DNA of 45,479 nt. It comes from Natronolimnohabitans sp. A-GB9. Lineage in GTDB: Archaea; Halobacteriota; Halobacteria; Halobacteriales; Natrialbaceae. Location of the stretch: NCBI RefSeq assembly GCF_030848565.1, contig NZ_JAVDDV010000024.1:1-45479 (forward strand), read 5' to 3'. Below are positions 23,387 through 31,535 of the stretch, one piece after another. Both the position numbers and the translations under genes were made by a program. Below the pieces are notes generated by a model. It had not been told where the DNA came from. It did no database searches and saw only the letters and a program-made list of their open reading frames with translations. Numbering within the stretch: the stretch's first letter is position 1; every line of letters begins with the position of its first letter.

Positions 23387-24565
23387 ATGCTTTCGATCGC
23401 GCTTGCCGGAAAACCAAACGCCGGCAAGTCTACGTTCTACACCGCGGCGACGATGGCCGACGTCGACGTCGCCAACTACCCGTTCACGACGATCGACGCC
23501 AACCGCGGCGTCAGCTACGTCCGGACGGAGTGTCCCTGTCTCGAACGCGAGGATCGCTGTAACGCAGACAACTGTGCGGACGGCAAACGATACGTCCCGA
23601 TCGAACTGATCGACGTCGCGGGGCTGGTTCCGGGCGCCCACGAAGGGAAGGGCCTGGGCAATCAGTTCCTCGACGAGCTGACCAACGCCGACGTGATCGT
23701 CAACGTCGTCGACGCCTCCGGCGGGACCAACGAGAAAGGCGAACCCGTCGACATCGGCGAACACGACCCGCTCGAGGATATCGACTTCATCGAGGAGGAG
23801 ATGGACCTCTGGCTGGCCGGCATCGTCGACCGCAACTGGGAGGCCGTCGAACGGAAATCGCGCTCGCCCGATTTCGACATCGACGACGCGCTGGCAGACA
23901 TGCTCTCGGGCTTTGGCGCCTCGCCGAAACAGATCGCGACCGTCCTGCGGGAACTGGACTACCCCGAGGACCCGATCCAGTGGGAAGACACCCACCGCGA
24001 GGAACTCGCCCGGCTGGTCCGCGAACGGACCAAGCCGATCGTCGTCGCGGCGAACAAAATCGACGTCGCTCCCGAAGACCACGTCGAGAAACTGCTGGAC
24101 CTCGACAAACCCGTGATTCCAACCACCGCGGAGGGCGAACTCGCCTTGCGACGGGCCGCGGACAACGAACTGGTCGACTACGATCCTGGCGACGAGACCG
24201 TCGAGATCGGCGACGAGGTCAGCGACGCCCAACGCGAGGCCCTCGAGGACCTCACCGAGGCGATGGCCGAGTACGGCGGCACGGGCGTCCAGGGAGCGCT
24301 CAACCACGCCGTCTACGACCTGCTCGAGCACATCACCGCCTACCCCGTCGAAGACGCCTCGAAGTGGTCCGACGGCAGCGGCAATATCCTCCCCGACGCC
24401 CACCTGCTCCCGGACGGATCGACGCCCGTCGACCTCGCCTACGCCGTCCACTCCGACATCGGCGATGGCTACCTGCACGCGGTCAACGCCAAGACTGATC
24501 GGGAAGTCGGCGAAGACTACGAACTCGAGGAGGGTGACGTGATCAAGATCGTATCTACTAACTGA
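23387..24565 (+). CDS. OBG/YchF-type GTP-binding protein with TGS domain
   Basis: This 392-residue cytoplasmic P-loop NTPase starts at ATG 23387. G1 is GKPNAGKST (residues 7-15), the switch/G2 region is YPFTTID, G3 is DVAGLVPGAHEGKG, and G4 is ANKID. A Cys cluster (CPCLEREDRCNADNC, about residues 49-63) is typical of the archaeal OBG-like group. The C-terminal TGS domain (about 315-392) ends in EEGDVIKIVSTN. The family binds ribosomes and is conserved across archaea and eukaryotes. The longer upstream frame is not protein-like. The final codons are duplicated 380 bp downstream. Confidence 0.93.
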   Translation: MLSIALAGKPNAGKSTFYTAATMADVDVANYPFTTIDANRGVSYVRTECPCLEREDRCNADNCADGKRYVPIELIDVAGLVPGAHEGKGLGNQFLDELTNADVIVNVVDASGGTNEKGEPVDIGEHDPLEDIDFIEEEMDLWLAGIVDRNWEAVERKSRSPDFDIDDALADMLSGFGASPKQIATVLRELDYPEDPIQWEDTHREELARLVRERTKPIVVAANKIDVAPEDHVEKLLDLDKPVIPTTAEGELALRRAADNELVDYDPGDETVEIGDEVSDAQREALEDLTEAMAEYGGTGVQGALNHAVYDLLEHITAYPVEDASKWSDGSGNILPDAHLLPDGSTPVDLAYAVHSDIGDGYLHAVNAKTDREVGEDYELEEGDVIKIVSTN

Positions 24566-24629
24566 TTGTACTGTAACAAATAAGACTCTGCGTTTTACGC
24601 GGGCGTGATGATCGGGACAGGCGGAGGAA

Positions 24630-24809
24630 TTATCGGAGTTGTTCTTCGTTCAATCGACGGTGATACTCAGATTTCATTATGTGTAGCGTGAGAAGTGCCG
24701 GAAAGAGAAGAAGTGGCCATAACCACGGAACCAGTAGAATAAGTATCGTAAACTGTACGGAAAAGAGCATCAGTAGAATATCGCTCTGCCTCTCGGAATC
24801 TATGGACAT
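24630..24809 (-). CDS. 59-residue membrane protein
   Basis: The minus strand reads ATG 24809 to TAA 24630-24632. The protein begins MSIDSERQSDILLMLFSVQF, continues with two near-contiguous hydrophobic stretches containing Trp-Leu-Trp-Pro, and ends in a basic/polar tail (KSEYHRRLNEEQLR). The strict split into acidic head, membrane helices and charged tail supports a real small membrane protein. No family is recognised. The local DNA is AT-rich. It is convergent to the GTPase gene, with 64 bp between the stops. Confidence 0.5.
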   Translation of the reverse strand: MSIDSERQSDILLMLFSVQFTILILLVPWLWPLLLFPALLTLHIMKSEYHRRLNEEQLR

Positions 24810-24864
24810 TAGACTATCATATTTCTGAGCTTATAATACATATTTCGCTTCTAACTAACCACTT

Positions 24865-25221
24865 CGCATCTACAGTGACCGCGAAGGTCGAAGCAGATCA
24901 AGATGGTGTTTATACGTTGTGTACACTGTGTGTACTCAGATATGGTAATCAAGATCGTCAGCACCAACTGACAATATTCTAATAGGACGGCTCTACGTTT
25001 TAGATGGGTGTGTCGATCAGTACAGACGTCTCAGTTACCGCTCACTACGCTCGCGGTGTCTTCGCCGTACCGCAGAGAGACGCGCTGTCGCGCGTCTCGA
25101 ACACTGCGCCGGCCGATTCAGAAACTGCGAGCGAAGCGAGCAGTTTGCATCTGTAGTGATCATGAAGATCGAAACAGATCAAAATGAAGTTTATATGTTG
25201 TGGACACTGTGTGCACTCAGA
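24865..25221. repeat. Imperfect direct repeat pair (~77 bp)
   Basis: Units at 24865-24942 and 25145-25221 share the pattern GCATCTRYAGTGAYC, then GAAGRTCGAARCAGATCAAR, then GTTTATAYGTTGTG and CACTGTGTGYACTCAGA, with about 80% identity by eye. They are 280 bp apart and flank the copy of the GTPase gene tail. Each contains a TTTATA box, so they may carry promoters. Confidence 0.6.
24945..24971 (+). pseudogene. Duplicated 3' end of the GTPase gene
   Basis: GTAATCAAGATCGTCAGCAC then CAACTGA encodes VIKIVSTN and a stop, identical in protein to the last eight residues of the GTPase at 23387-24565 but with different codon choices. The following ~55 bp (CTCTACGTTTTAGATGGGTG) also resemble sequence just downstream of the true gene (CTCTGCGTTTTACGCGGGCG). 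It is an old partial duplication. Confidence 0.6.
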
Positions 25222-25483
25222 AGTAGTCCCCGACAGCGAGTAATCCGACGGCGACAGTCACGATCGGCGTGTCGCATCGATTGGCGCCCCCGTCCGGTGA
25301 ATATCCCATCCAGCCGAGATGGAACTCATAGAACTCGAACCAGCCGGGTGGTTCATCACCAGTGTACCCGACGTCGATACACGTCGAGAGTGGCAGTTCA
25401 GGGAAAGAAATCGCGATACAAACCACGGCGACCACGCCACCCAGTAGAAATCCGACCCCAACGAGTGACAATCGACTCGACAT
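25217..25483 (-). CDS. Small membrane/exported protein of unknown function
   Basis: This 88-residue protein has an N-terminal hydrophobic helix (LVGVGFLLGGVVAVVCIAIS), a polar middle with two Cys (STCIDVGYTGDEPPGW and GGANRCDTP) and a second hydrophobic helix at the C-terminus. The two Cys could form a disulfide outside the membrane between the two spans. No family is recognised. Its 3' end coincides with the right unit of the ~77-bp direct repeat. Confidence 0.5.
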   Translation of the reverse strand: MSSRLSLVGVGFLLGGVVAVVCIAISFPELPLSTCIDVGYTGDEPPGWFEFYEFHLGWMGYSPDGGANRCDTPIVTVAVGLLAVGDYF

Positions 25484-25626
25484 ACACGACGGGCTGCTGT
25501 CAGTCGGTATATCCTTTGGGTTGCTGGGCCCGCATCCAGAGCGACCACGTCCCGTCGTGGGTTCGATACGGTGCTGACTGACCAGTCAGTTTAATATCGT
25601 CGAACGTCTACTGCCTCGAGAGGACG

Positions 25627-25899
25627 ATGGAAAATCAAACACCGACGCTGATGGAGGACATCCATCGGGCACACGAAAAGAACAAGACGCACCTGTGGGG
25701 AGCGATCGTCTCGACTGTCATCTCGCTGTTTTTCGTCCCGGTCGTCGGTATCGTCGCGGCCTACAGCGGGGTCAAGCTGACGAACGTGATGGAGCGGTCG
25801 TGGTTCGGCCTGCTCTTTGCCGGTCTGGGGATCGCAAGCGTCGTCATGTGGTTGCTGGCGCTTGCGCTCTGGCAGTTCGGCTACGTCGAACTCGCCTAA
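25627..25899 (+). CDS. Small two-helix membrane protein
   Basis: This 90-residue protein has a charged N-terminus (about 25 residues, EDIHRAHEKNKTHLWG) and two hydrophobic segments, VSTVISLFFVPVVGIVAAYS and a second around LLFAGLGIASVVMWLLALAL. They are joined by GVKLTNVMERSW. The layout resembles DUF4190-type two-span proteins. The role is unknown. It is convergent to the UbiA-family gene, with 53 bp between the stops. Confidence 0.65.
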   Translation: MENQTPTLMEDIHRAHEKNKTHLWGAIVSTVISLFFVPVVGIVAAYSGVKLTNVMERSWFGLLFAGLGIASVVMWLLALALWQFGYVELA

Positions 25900-25952
25900 C
25901 TGGTATCGCTCGCGGATCGCCCGGCACACGTTCTCACAGTCGAAGTTCGACG

Positions 25953-26813
25953 TCATCCGAGTCCCGAAAGCGGTTCGAACCAGACGGCGAAGACGAGGAC
26001 GGCCAGGAAGACGTACGACCCCCGAATCAACAACATCGTGGCCAGTTCCGGCTCGGCGCGGCGGGCGATCGCGGCGACGGCGGCGAAGGCAAGCGCCGCG
26101 AGGACCGCCGTCGGTGGGAAGACTCGAGCGACGGCGAAGCCGACGACGATCAGGAGTGCCGTCACCATGAGGCCGTAGGCGACGGTGTACGCCCGTCGTG
26201 GGCCGACAGTGACCGCGACGGTTCGTTTCTGAATCGAGCGGTCGTATGCGTAATCCTGTGTGTCGTCGACGACTTTGATCCCCGACAGGAGCACGAGGAA
26301 GACGAGCGCGAACCCGACGGCGACGGGAGCGACTGTCCCGGCCTGGACGTAGAACCCGCCGAGGATTGCAAGCGCGATTCCGAGCGGGTAGCCCGTCGTC
26401 GCCGTCACGGGATTCGTATCCAGCTGTGGCGCGTGGTGGTAAGCGATCACCCACGTCGGGACCGTCAACGCGGCGGCGACCCAGTCGACGAACACCCACA
26501 GCAAGATCGTACAGCAGAACGCGACTGCCGTCGAGAGCGCGAGCCCGACCCGACAGCCCCGTTCGGTCAAGGGGTGGTCGTCGTCCTCTCCGCGGACGTA
26601 GAAGTCGATGTAGCCGTCCTTGACGTGGGCGGTGTAGACCGCGGCGAAGATCGCGACGACGTGGATTGCAGCGAGTGTCGGTTCGAAATCGCCGGCGAGG
26701 ATCGCACCGAACAGGGAGGCGGCAAGCGGCGGCGTCATGAAGACGGGATGGACCTGTGACAGGTACGCCCGAACCGTCGGACCGACGCCGGTCGCTGCTC
26801 TCGCGAGGGCCAT
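25953..26813 (-). CDS. UbiA-family prenyltransferase
   Basis: This 286-residue polytopic membrane protein has seven to nine helices. The two Asp-rich prenyl-diphosphate/Mg2+ motifs are KDGYIDFYVRGEDDDHP (first, a K-D-x-x-x-D variant of NDxxDxxxD) and DDTQDYAYDRSIQKRT (second). The family attaches polyprenyl chains to aromatic or glycerol-phosphate acceptors, as in menaquinone or archaeal lipid synthesis; the acceptor cannot be decided here. Frames extend upstream, but a TATA box 28 nt before ATG 26813 (MALARAATGVGP) supports this start as leaderless. The 26849 and 26885 starts overlap that promoter. It is divergent from a ThDP-dependent decarboxylase. Confidence 0.87.
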   Translation of the reverse strand: MALARAATGVGPTVRAYLSQVHPVFMTPPLAASLFGAILAGDFEPTLAAIHVVAIFAAVYTAHVKDGYIDFYVRGEDDDHPLTERGCRVGLALSTAVAFCCTILLWVFVDWVAAALTVPTWVIAYHHAPQLDTNPVTATTGYPLGIALAILGGFYVQAGTVAPVAVGFALVFLVLLSGIKVVDDTQDYAYDRSIQKRTVAVTVGPRRAYTVAYGLMVTALLIVVGFAVARVFPPTAVLAALAFAAVAAIARRAEPELATMLLIRGSYVFLAVLVFAVWFEPLSGLG

Positions 26814-26837
26814 GACTCGAGCGACAACGAACTGAGG

Positions 26838-26844
26838 TATAATA
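26838..26844 (-). promoter_or_regulatory. TATA box of the UbiA-family gene
   Basis: TATTATA on the minus strand, centred 28 nt before ATG 26813, decides the start codon. Confidence 0.5.
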
Positions 26845-26918
26845 CTCATCCCGAAGCGGGCTCTCAGGCGTCCGTCGAAACACACGGTTTGATGATCCGT
26901 CCCGTATCACGGACGAGC

Positions 26919-28610
26919 ATGACAGACGGCGACACCGGTGCGGACCTCTTCGTCGACGCGCTCGAGTCCTACGGCGTCGAGTACGTCTTCGGCAATCCAG
27001 GGACGACGGAGCTGCCGATCCTGGAGGCCATCGGCAAGAGCGACCTCGAGTACGTCCTGGGACTACACGAGGACGTCGCGGTCGGGATGGCCGCAGGGTA
27101 CGCCCAGACGCGGCGGTACCATGCCCACCACGACGACTCGATCACGCCGGTCGGCGTGGCGAACCTCCACATCGCGCCCGGACTCGCACACGGGCTGGGG
27201 AACCTCTACGCTGCGAAGATCGCCGGCGCGCCGCTGGTCGTCACCGCGGGCAACCACAGCACCGACTTCCGACACGAGGAGCCGATCCTCTCGGGTGACC
27301 TCGTCGAGCTGGCCGACCAGTTCTGCAAGTGGTCCGACGAGGTACTCGACGTCGACGCCTTGCCGACGATGCTCCGGCGGGCGTTCCGCGTCGCGATGAC
27401 GCCGCCGACCGGGCCCGTCTTCCTCGGACTCCCCCTCGACGTCATGCTGGCCGAGACCGACGCCGAGCCCGAACGGCTCGGTCCCGTTCCAAACGCCGGC
27501 AGCGGCGATCCCGTACAGCTCGAGCGCGCCGCCGAGTTGCTGGCCGACGCCGACGCTCCCGTTATGGTCGTCGGCGATGGCGTCGCGCGCTCGGGTGCGG
27601 ACGCCGTCACCGCGGCCGTCGAACTCGCAGAGGCGACGGGAGCCCGCGTCCACGGTGAGATTCTCGCCTCCGAAGTCGACTTCCCGGCCGACCACGAACA
27701 GTGGGTCTCACACATCCCACCTAGCGAGTCGCTCGCGTCGATGTTACTCGATACCGACACGATCGCCTTCGTCGGCTGTTCGACGAACACGACGTTGACC
27801 CGCCACGAGGAGGCGCTGGTCGACCCCGAGACGACCTGTATCCACATCAGCGACGACGATTGGCAGGTCGGCAAGAACCAACCCGCCGACGCGGCCGTCA
27901 TTGGCGACCCGGGACTCGTTTTACAGGCGATCAGCGAACGCGTCCAGGGGAAGATCGACGACGCGACAGTCCGGGAGCGACTCGAGGACGTCGAGGCGGT
28001 CGCGGAGATGGTCGCCTCGAGGATGGGCGACGTGGGAACCGGCGACGCCACGAACGATCCTCGAGTCTCGAAGGCAGAACTCGTCGACGCGATGGAACGC
28101 GTGGCCGGCGACGCGTACGTCGTCGACGAAGGGGTCACCTCGAGGTTCGTTATGCTAGCCCGCTGGGATCTCGCGCCCGAGCAGTACATCTCGAACAAAG
28201 GCGGCGGACTCGGCTACGGACTGCCGGCCTCGGTAGGGGCCGCCATCGCCGAAAGCCAGCGCGACGAGCCCCGTGACGTCGTCGGCTTCATCGGCGACGG
28301 CTCCTACCTCTACTACCCCCACGCGATCTACAGCGCGGCCCGGTACGACGTCGACCTGACCGTCGTCGTCTCGGACAACCGTAACTATCGCATCCTAAAG
28401 GACAACACGATCGACCTCATGGGTGGCGGAGAGGACGACTACGAGTTCGTCGGCATGGACTTCGACCCGGCAGTCGACCTCGTGGCGAACGCCGAGAGCC
28501 ACGGCGCACGGGGCCACCTCGTCGAGACGCCCGACGGGATCGAACGAACGCTCGAGGACGCCCTCGAGCGCGACGGCCCGGACGTCGTCGACGTGTTGGT
28601 TCACGACTAA
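26919..28610 (+). CDS. Thiamine-diphosphate enzyme, benzoylformate-decarboxylase-like
   Basis: This 563-residue ThDP enzyme reads from ATG 26919. The N-terminal Pyr domain has FGNPGTTELP (active-site loop) and the catalytic Glu51 in LGLHEDVAVGMAAGYAQ. NLHIAPGLAHGLGNLY matches the active-site His region of benzoylformate decarboxylase. A central domain (about 185-340) follows. The C-terminal PP domain carries the cofactor motif GDGSYLYYPHAIYSAARYD through NRNYRILK. Overall it is nearer to benzoylformate decarboxylase than to acetolactate synthase; the natural 2-oxoacid is unknown. Its TAA stop is the first three bases of repeat copy 6. Confidence 0.86.
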   Translation: MTDGDTGADLFVDALESYGVEYVFGNPGTTELPILEAIGKSDLEYVLGLHEDVAVGMAAGYAQTRRYHAHHDDSITPVGVANLHIAPGLAHGLGNLYAAKIAGAPLVVTAGNHSTDFRHEEPILSGDLVELADQFCKWSDEVLDVDALPTMLRRAFRVAMTPPTGPVFLGLPLDVMLAETDAEPERLGPVPNAGSGDPVQLERAAELLADADAPVMVVGDGVARSGADAVTAAVELAEATGARVHGEILASEVDFPADHEQWVSHIPPSESLASMLLDTDTIAFVGCSTNTTLTRHEEALVDPETTCIHISDDDWQVGKNQPADAAVIGDPGLVLQAISERVQGKIDDATVRERLEDVEAVAEMVASRMGDVGTGDATNDPRVSKAELVDAMERVAGDAYVVDEGVTSRFVMLARWDLAPEQYISNKGGGLGYGLPASVGAAIAESQRDEPRDVVGFIGDGSYLYYPHAIYSAARYDVDLTVVVSDNRNYRILKDNTIDLMGGGEDDYEFVGMDFDPAVDLVANAESHGARGHLVETPDGIERTLEDALERDGPDVVDVLVHD

Positions 28611-28650
28611 TACTGCCAGACAGCAGTCAGTAACACGTCGGTCGCGAACT
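28608..28650. repeat. Dispersed repeat, short subtype, copy 6
   Basis: TAATACTGCCAGACAGCAGT then CAGTAACA starts with the stop codon of the ThDP enzyme. Confidence 0.5.
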
Positions 28651-28699
28651 CGAGCGGCCGTACAAAAACCACCACAGGAATTGACGGTCTTCGAACGGT

Positions 28700-29449
28700 A
28701 TGTGCATCCAGGACATGAAAGAGCACGTCAGGGAGAACTTCGATACCAGCCCGGCCGCCTACGAGCGATACGAGAGCCAAACGGGACGGTTCGCGGACCT
28801 CGCCGAGCGACTCGAGGCGGCGATGCGGGAGCGACAGGACGGGACGCTCGAGTGGCTCCTCGACGCCGGTGCCGGCTCCGGGGCGAGCACGCGCGTCTTC
28901 GATCGAGAGGGTCGTGAGACCGTCGCACTCGACATCAGCGGCGAGATGCTCCGTGAAAACGGCGCGATAAGCCGGATCCAGGCCGACTTCGATCGGCTCC
29001 CGTTTGCCGACCGGAGCTTCGACGGCGTGGCGTTTACCGCCTCGCTGTTTCTGACGCCCGACCCGGACACGGCCGCAGAGGAGGCCCATCGTGTGGTTCG
29101 GCCCGGTGGCACGGTCGGCGCGGTCGCCCCGCTGGGCTGGACCACTGCCGACGAAACGGACGTCTTCGAGCAGGTTGGACGGGAGTCACGCTCGCCGACG
29201 ACCGCCGACGAGATCGATGCGGCGCTTCGGGACCACTTCGACGTCGTCACCGGCACCTGGACGTTCGAGACGACAGCGTCGAACCTCCGGCTGTTTCACG
29301 CCGTTCCCGCGATGGCAGCACGGCTCTATCCGCGGCTGGACCACGAGGAACGCGTCGACCGTGCCACGGAACTGCTCGAGGACGTCGACGGCCCGCTTTG
29401 GCAACGCTGGCGGTGGATCGTCGGGACTCGAGGGAAAGGAACGGCCTGA
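28700..29449 (+). CDS. Class I SAM-dependent methyltransferase
   Basis: This 249-residue cytoplasmic methyltransferase starts at ATG 28700; ATG 28715 (MKEHVRENFDTSP) is also plausible. Motif I is LLDAGAGSGASTRVF, motif II has the acidic ribose-binding residue in VALDISGEML, motif III/IV is DFDRLPFADRSFDGVAF, and the late motif is EAHRVVRPGGTVGAVAP. The sequence is of the UbiE/COQ5-like small-molecule type, but the substrate cannot be stated. Its TGA stop overlaps the start of repeat copy 7. Confidence 0.88.
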   Translation: MCIQDMKEHVRENFDTSPAAYERYESQTGRFADLAERLEAAMRERQDGTLEWLLDAGAGSGASTRVFDREGRETVALDISGEMLRENGAISRIQADFDRLPFADRSFDGVAFTASLFLTPDPDTAAEEAHRVVRPGGTVGAVAPLGWTTADETDVFEQVGRESRSPTTADEIDAALRDHFDVVTGTWTFETTASNLRLFHAVPAMAARLYPRLDHEERVDRATELLEDVDGPLWQRWRWIVGTRGKGTA

Positions 29450-29530
29450 TGCGGACTGTTGTCCCCCTGTGCTGCCGATCGCCGCCTCCGTGTGGCGATC
29501 GGCGGGCAGTAACGACAGGAAACCGTATGA
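29447..29530. repeat. Dispersed palindromic repeat, copy 7
   Basis: The copy runs from TGATGCGGACTGTTGTCC to AACGACAGGAAACCGTATGA. The interior CCGATCGCC / GGCGATCGG arms complete a long foldback. The left TGA is the methyltransferase stop codon. Confidence 0.65.
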
Positions 29531-29602
29531 CTCGCTTGTAAGAGAACTCTCCGACTGGGACCGACGGATACGATTACCGTACTGGCCGCCGTCCGTCCAC
29601 CC

Positions 29603-29881
29603 ATGACGGACGATCATCCCGACCGAACCCAGCAGTTACACCACCACCTCGAGGCGACCGGCGAGTTACCGATCGACCGCGAGGCCAACCGCTGGCTCGG
29701 CGAGGCCGAAGCGATCGCAGCCGACGTCGCGACGAGCGATCTCGACCGCGAGACGGTCCACGAGCGCGTCACGAAGATCCAGAAGCTGCTCTCGGAGGTC
29801 GACGGGACCGGTAGCGAGGACGGCGACGAGCACCTCGAGGCAGCGAGGGCGAGCTGTGAGGCGATCCTCGAGGACGGATGA
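29603..29881 (+). CDS. Conserved haloarchaeal small helical protein
   Basis: This 92-residue very acidic protein is predicted to be mostly helical: ANRWLGEAEAIAADVA, then RETVHERVTKIQKLLSEVDG, then EHLEAARASCEAIL. It has no membrane segment and no metal motif. The pattern (LHHHLEATGELPIDREANRW) looks conserved among haloarchaea but I do not know a function. It precedes the LLM oxidoreductase by 95 bp and may share its context only by chance. Confidence 0.65.
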   Translation: MTDDHPDRTQQLHHHLEATGELPIDREANRWLGEAEAIAADVATSDLDRETVHERVTKIQKLLSEVDGTGSEDGDEHLEAARASCEAILEDG

Positions 29882-29976
29882 GCCGGAGAGAACGCTGCAG
29901 TTTTATGTGAGTTCATGACGCGGTAGCCGATGATGACAGACAGCCGATCGATCCGATCGACGCGGAGGGCAGTGCC

Positions 29977-30990
29977 ATGAACGCCGAACTGGACCTGCTG
30001 GTACAACTCAACGACTACGAGCGCCCGCAAGGCGTCGCCGAGCGCGCCGTCCAGGCCGAGGAACTTGGCTTCGATCGGATCACGGTCGGCGAGACGACCG
30101 GCTGGAACATCGTCCCGCCGCTGACGCTTGCAGCCGACCGGACCGAGACGCTGGGGATCTCGAACGACGTCGTCTCGCCGTTCGGTCGCTCGCCGGCGCT
30201 GCTCGCCCAGACGGCGCTGACGATGCACGACGCCGCCGACGGCCGGTTTCGACTCGGACTCGGCCCGAGTTCACCTGCGATCACCGAACGCTGGCACGGC
30301 CTCGAGTTCGATCGCCCGCTCCGGCGGACGCGTGAAACTATCGAGGTGATCCGCTCGGTCTACGAGGACGGAAACCCAGCCTACGACGGCGAGGTCTTCG
30401 ATATCGCCGGGCTCGGCTACGAACGCGAGGTCCCGGAGAACCCGCCGCCGATCGATATCGCCACGCTCGGGCCGAAAGCCACCGAGATGGCCGGTCGCTT
30501 CGGCGACGGCTGGACCCCACAGCTGTTTACGACAGCCGGCCTCGAGAAGCGACTCGAGGACCTCGCACGCGGTGCCGACCTCGCCGGGACGGGCCTCGAG
30601 GACGTGCGTGTGGCACCGATCGTCCGCGGCGTCGCCAACGAGGACCGCGAGGCGGCACGCGAAAAGGCGCGTTCGACGATCGCGTTCATGCTCGGCGCCT
30701 ACGGCCCCTACTACGGCGATTCGGTCGCCGAACAGGGGTATCCGGAGGTCGTCGAGGCAGTCCGTGCCGCCTGGGAAGAGCGCGATACCGACGCGATGGC
30801 GGCCGCCGTATCCGACGAGGTCCTCGACGAACTGGCACCCGCTGGCACTCCCGAGGAGGTCCGCGAGTGGGTTGCGGAGTACGCCGCCCTCGAGGGCGTC
30901 GACGCCGTCCGTCTCGGCTTCGTCGACGGAACGACCGAAGCCGAAAAGGAGACGACGATGGAGGCGGTCGCCGAACTGGTCGACGAGTAG
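29977..30990 (+). CDS. F420-dependent LLM-class oxidoreductase
   Basis: This 337-residue protein has the luciferase-like monooxygenase (TIM-barrel) fold. VQAEELGFDRITVGET, then the DAADGRFRLGLGPSSPAITERWHG segment with the phosphate-binding loop, then IDIATLGPKATEMAGRFGDGWTPQLFT, is the pattern of F420-dependent Mer-like/LLM enzymes and of a haloarchaeal subfamily I recall as TIGR04024. Haloarchaea make F420, so hydride transfer to or from F420 is the likely chemistry; the organic substrate is unknown. It is cytoplasmic with no obvious operon partner. Confidence 0.85.
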   Translation: MNAELDLLVQLNDYERPQGVAERAVQAEELGFDRITVGETTGWNIVPPLTLAADRTETLGISNDVVSPFGRSPALLAQTALTMHDAADGRFRLGLGPSSPAITERWHGLEFDRPLRRTRETIEVIRSVYEDGNPAYDGEVFDIAGLGYEREVPENPPPIDIATLGPKATEMAGRFGDGWTPQLFTTAGLEKRLEDLARGADLAGTGLEDVRVAPIVRGVANEDREAAREKARSTIAFMLGAYGPYYGDSVAEQGYPEVVEAVRAAWEERDTDAMAAAVSDEVLDELAPAGTPEEVREWVAEYAALEGVDAVRLGFVDGTTEAEKETTMEAVAELVDE

Positions 30991-31049
30991 CGTTCCACGG
31001 TGCTGTCGGGCGATTTCGCTCGAATATTCCGTTCGATCCCACACGTTGC

Positions 31050-31056
31050 TTAAATA
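31050..31056 (+). promoter_or_regulatory. TATA box of the soluble DUF7344-like gene
   Basis: TTAAATA is centred about 25-26 nt before ATG 31078, typical leaderless spacing. Confidence 0.5.
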
Positions 31057-31077
31057 GGAGACGGCGCTATCCGGGGT

Positions 31078-31488
31078 ATGATACCACCCGCGAATTCCTC
31101 GTCCCCGGCACGTCCCGTCACCAGCGAACCCAGTGTCGGGACCGACGAAACCGCCGAGACGGCGATGGGACTGCTGGCGAGCCGACGGCGGCGGGCGGTG
31201 TTACGGCACCTAAAACGCGTCGGCGGCAGCGCCACGCTGGCCGACGTGGCAGCGGCGATCGCGACCGAGACGCGGACCGCAGGCCCGAGGACGGTCTCGG
31301 ACCACGGCAACGTCTCGAGGCGACAGCGACGAGCCGTTCGCCTCTCGTTACACCACGTCCACGTGCCGAAACTGGCCGATGCGGACGCGATCGACTACGA
31401 TTCGGAGACGAGAACGCTCACGCTCCGTGAGCACGGGCGTACGCTTCTCGCCCGGGAAGGAGCCGTCTGTGGCCCGGTTCGATACTAG
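31078..31488 (+). CDS. Winged-helix protein (DUF7344-like), soluble
   Basis: This 136-residue protein has a disordered Ser/Pro-rich N-terminus (about 30 residues) and then a winged helix: AMGLLASRRRRAVLRHLKRV, TLADVAAAIATET, RRQRRAVRLSLHHVHVPKLADADAIDYD. The RRQRxxVxxSLxHxHxPxLxxxxxIDYD core defines the haloarchaeal DUF7344 group, likely DNA-binding. Unlike the member at 20985 it lacks membrane helices. It is a single gene with a clear leaderless promoter. The target is unknown. Confidence 0.82.
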   Translation: MIPPANSSSPARPVTSEPSVGTDETAETAMGLLASRRRRAVLRHLKRVGGSATLADVAAAIATETRTAGPRTVSDHGNVSRRQRRAVRLSLHHVHVPKLADADAIDYDSETRTLTLREHGRTLLAREGAVCGPVRY

Positions 31489-31535
31489 GCACTCGAAGCG
31501 ACAGGAGCCGCTGGGAACCAGTGCGGTCGCAGTCG

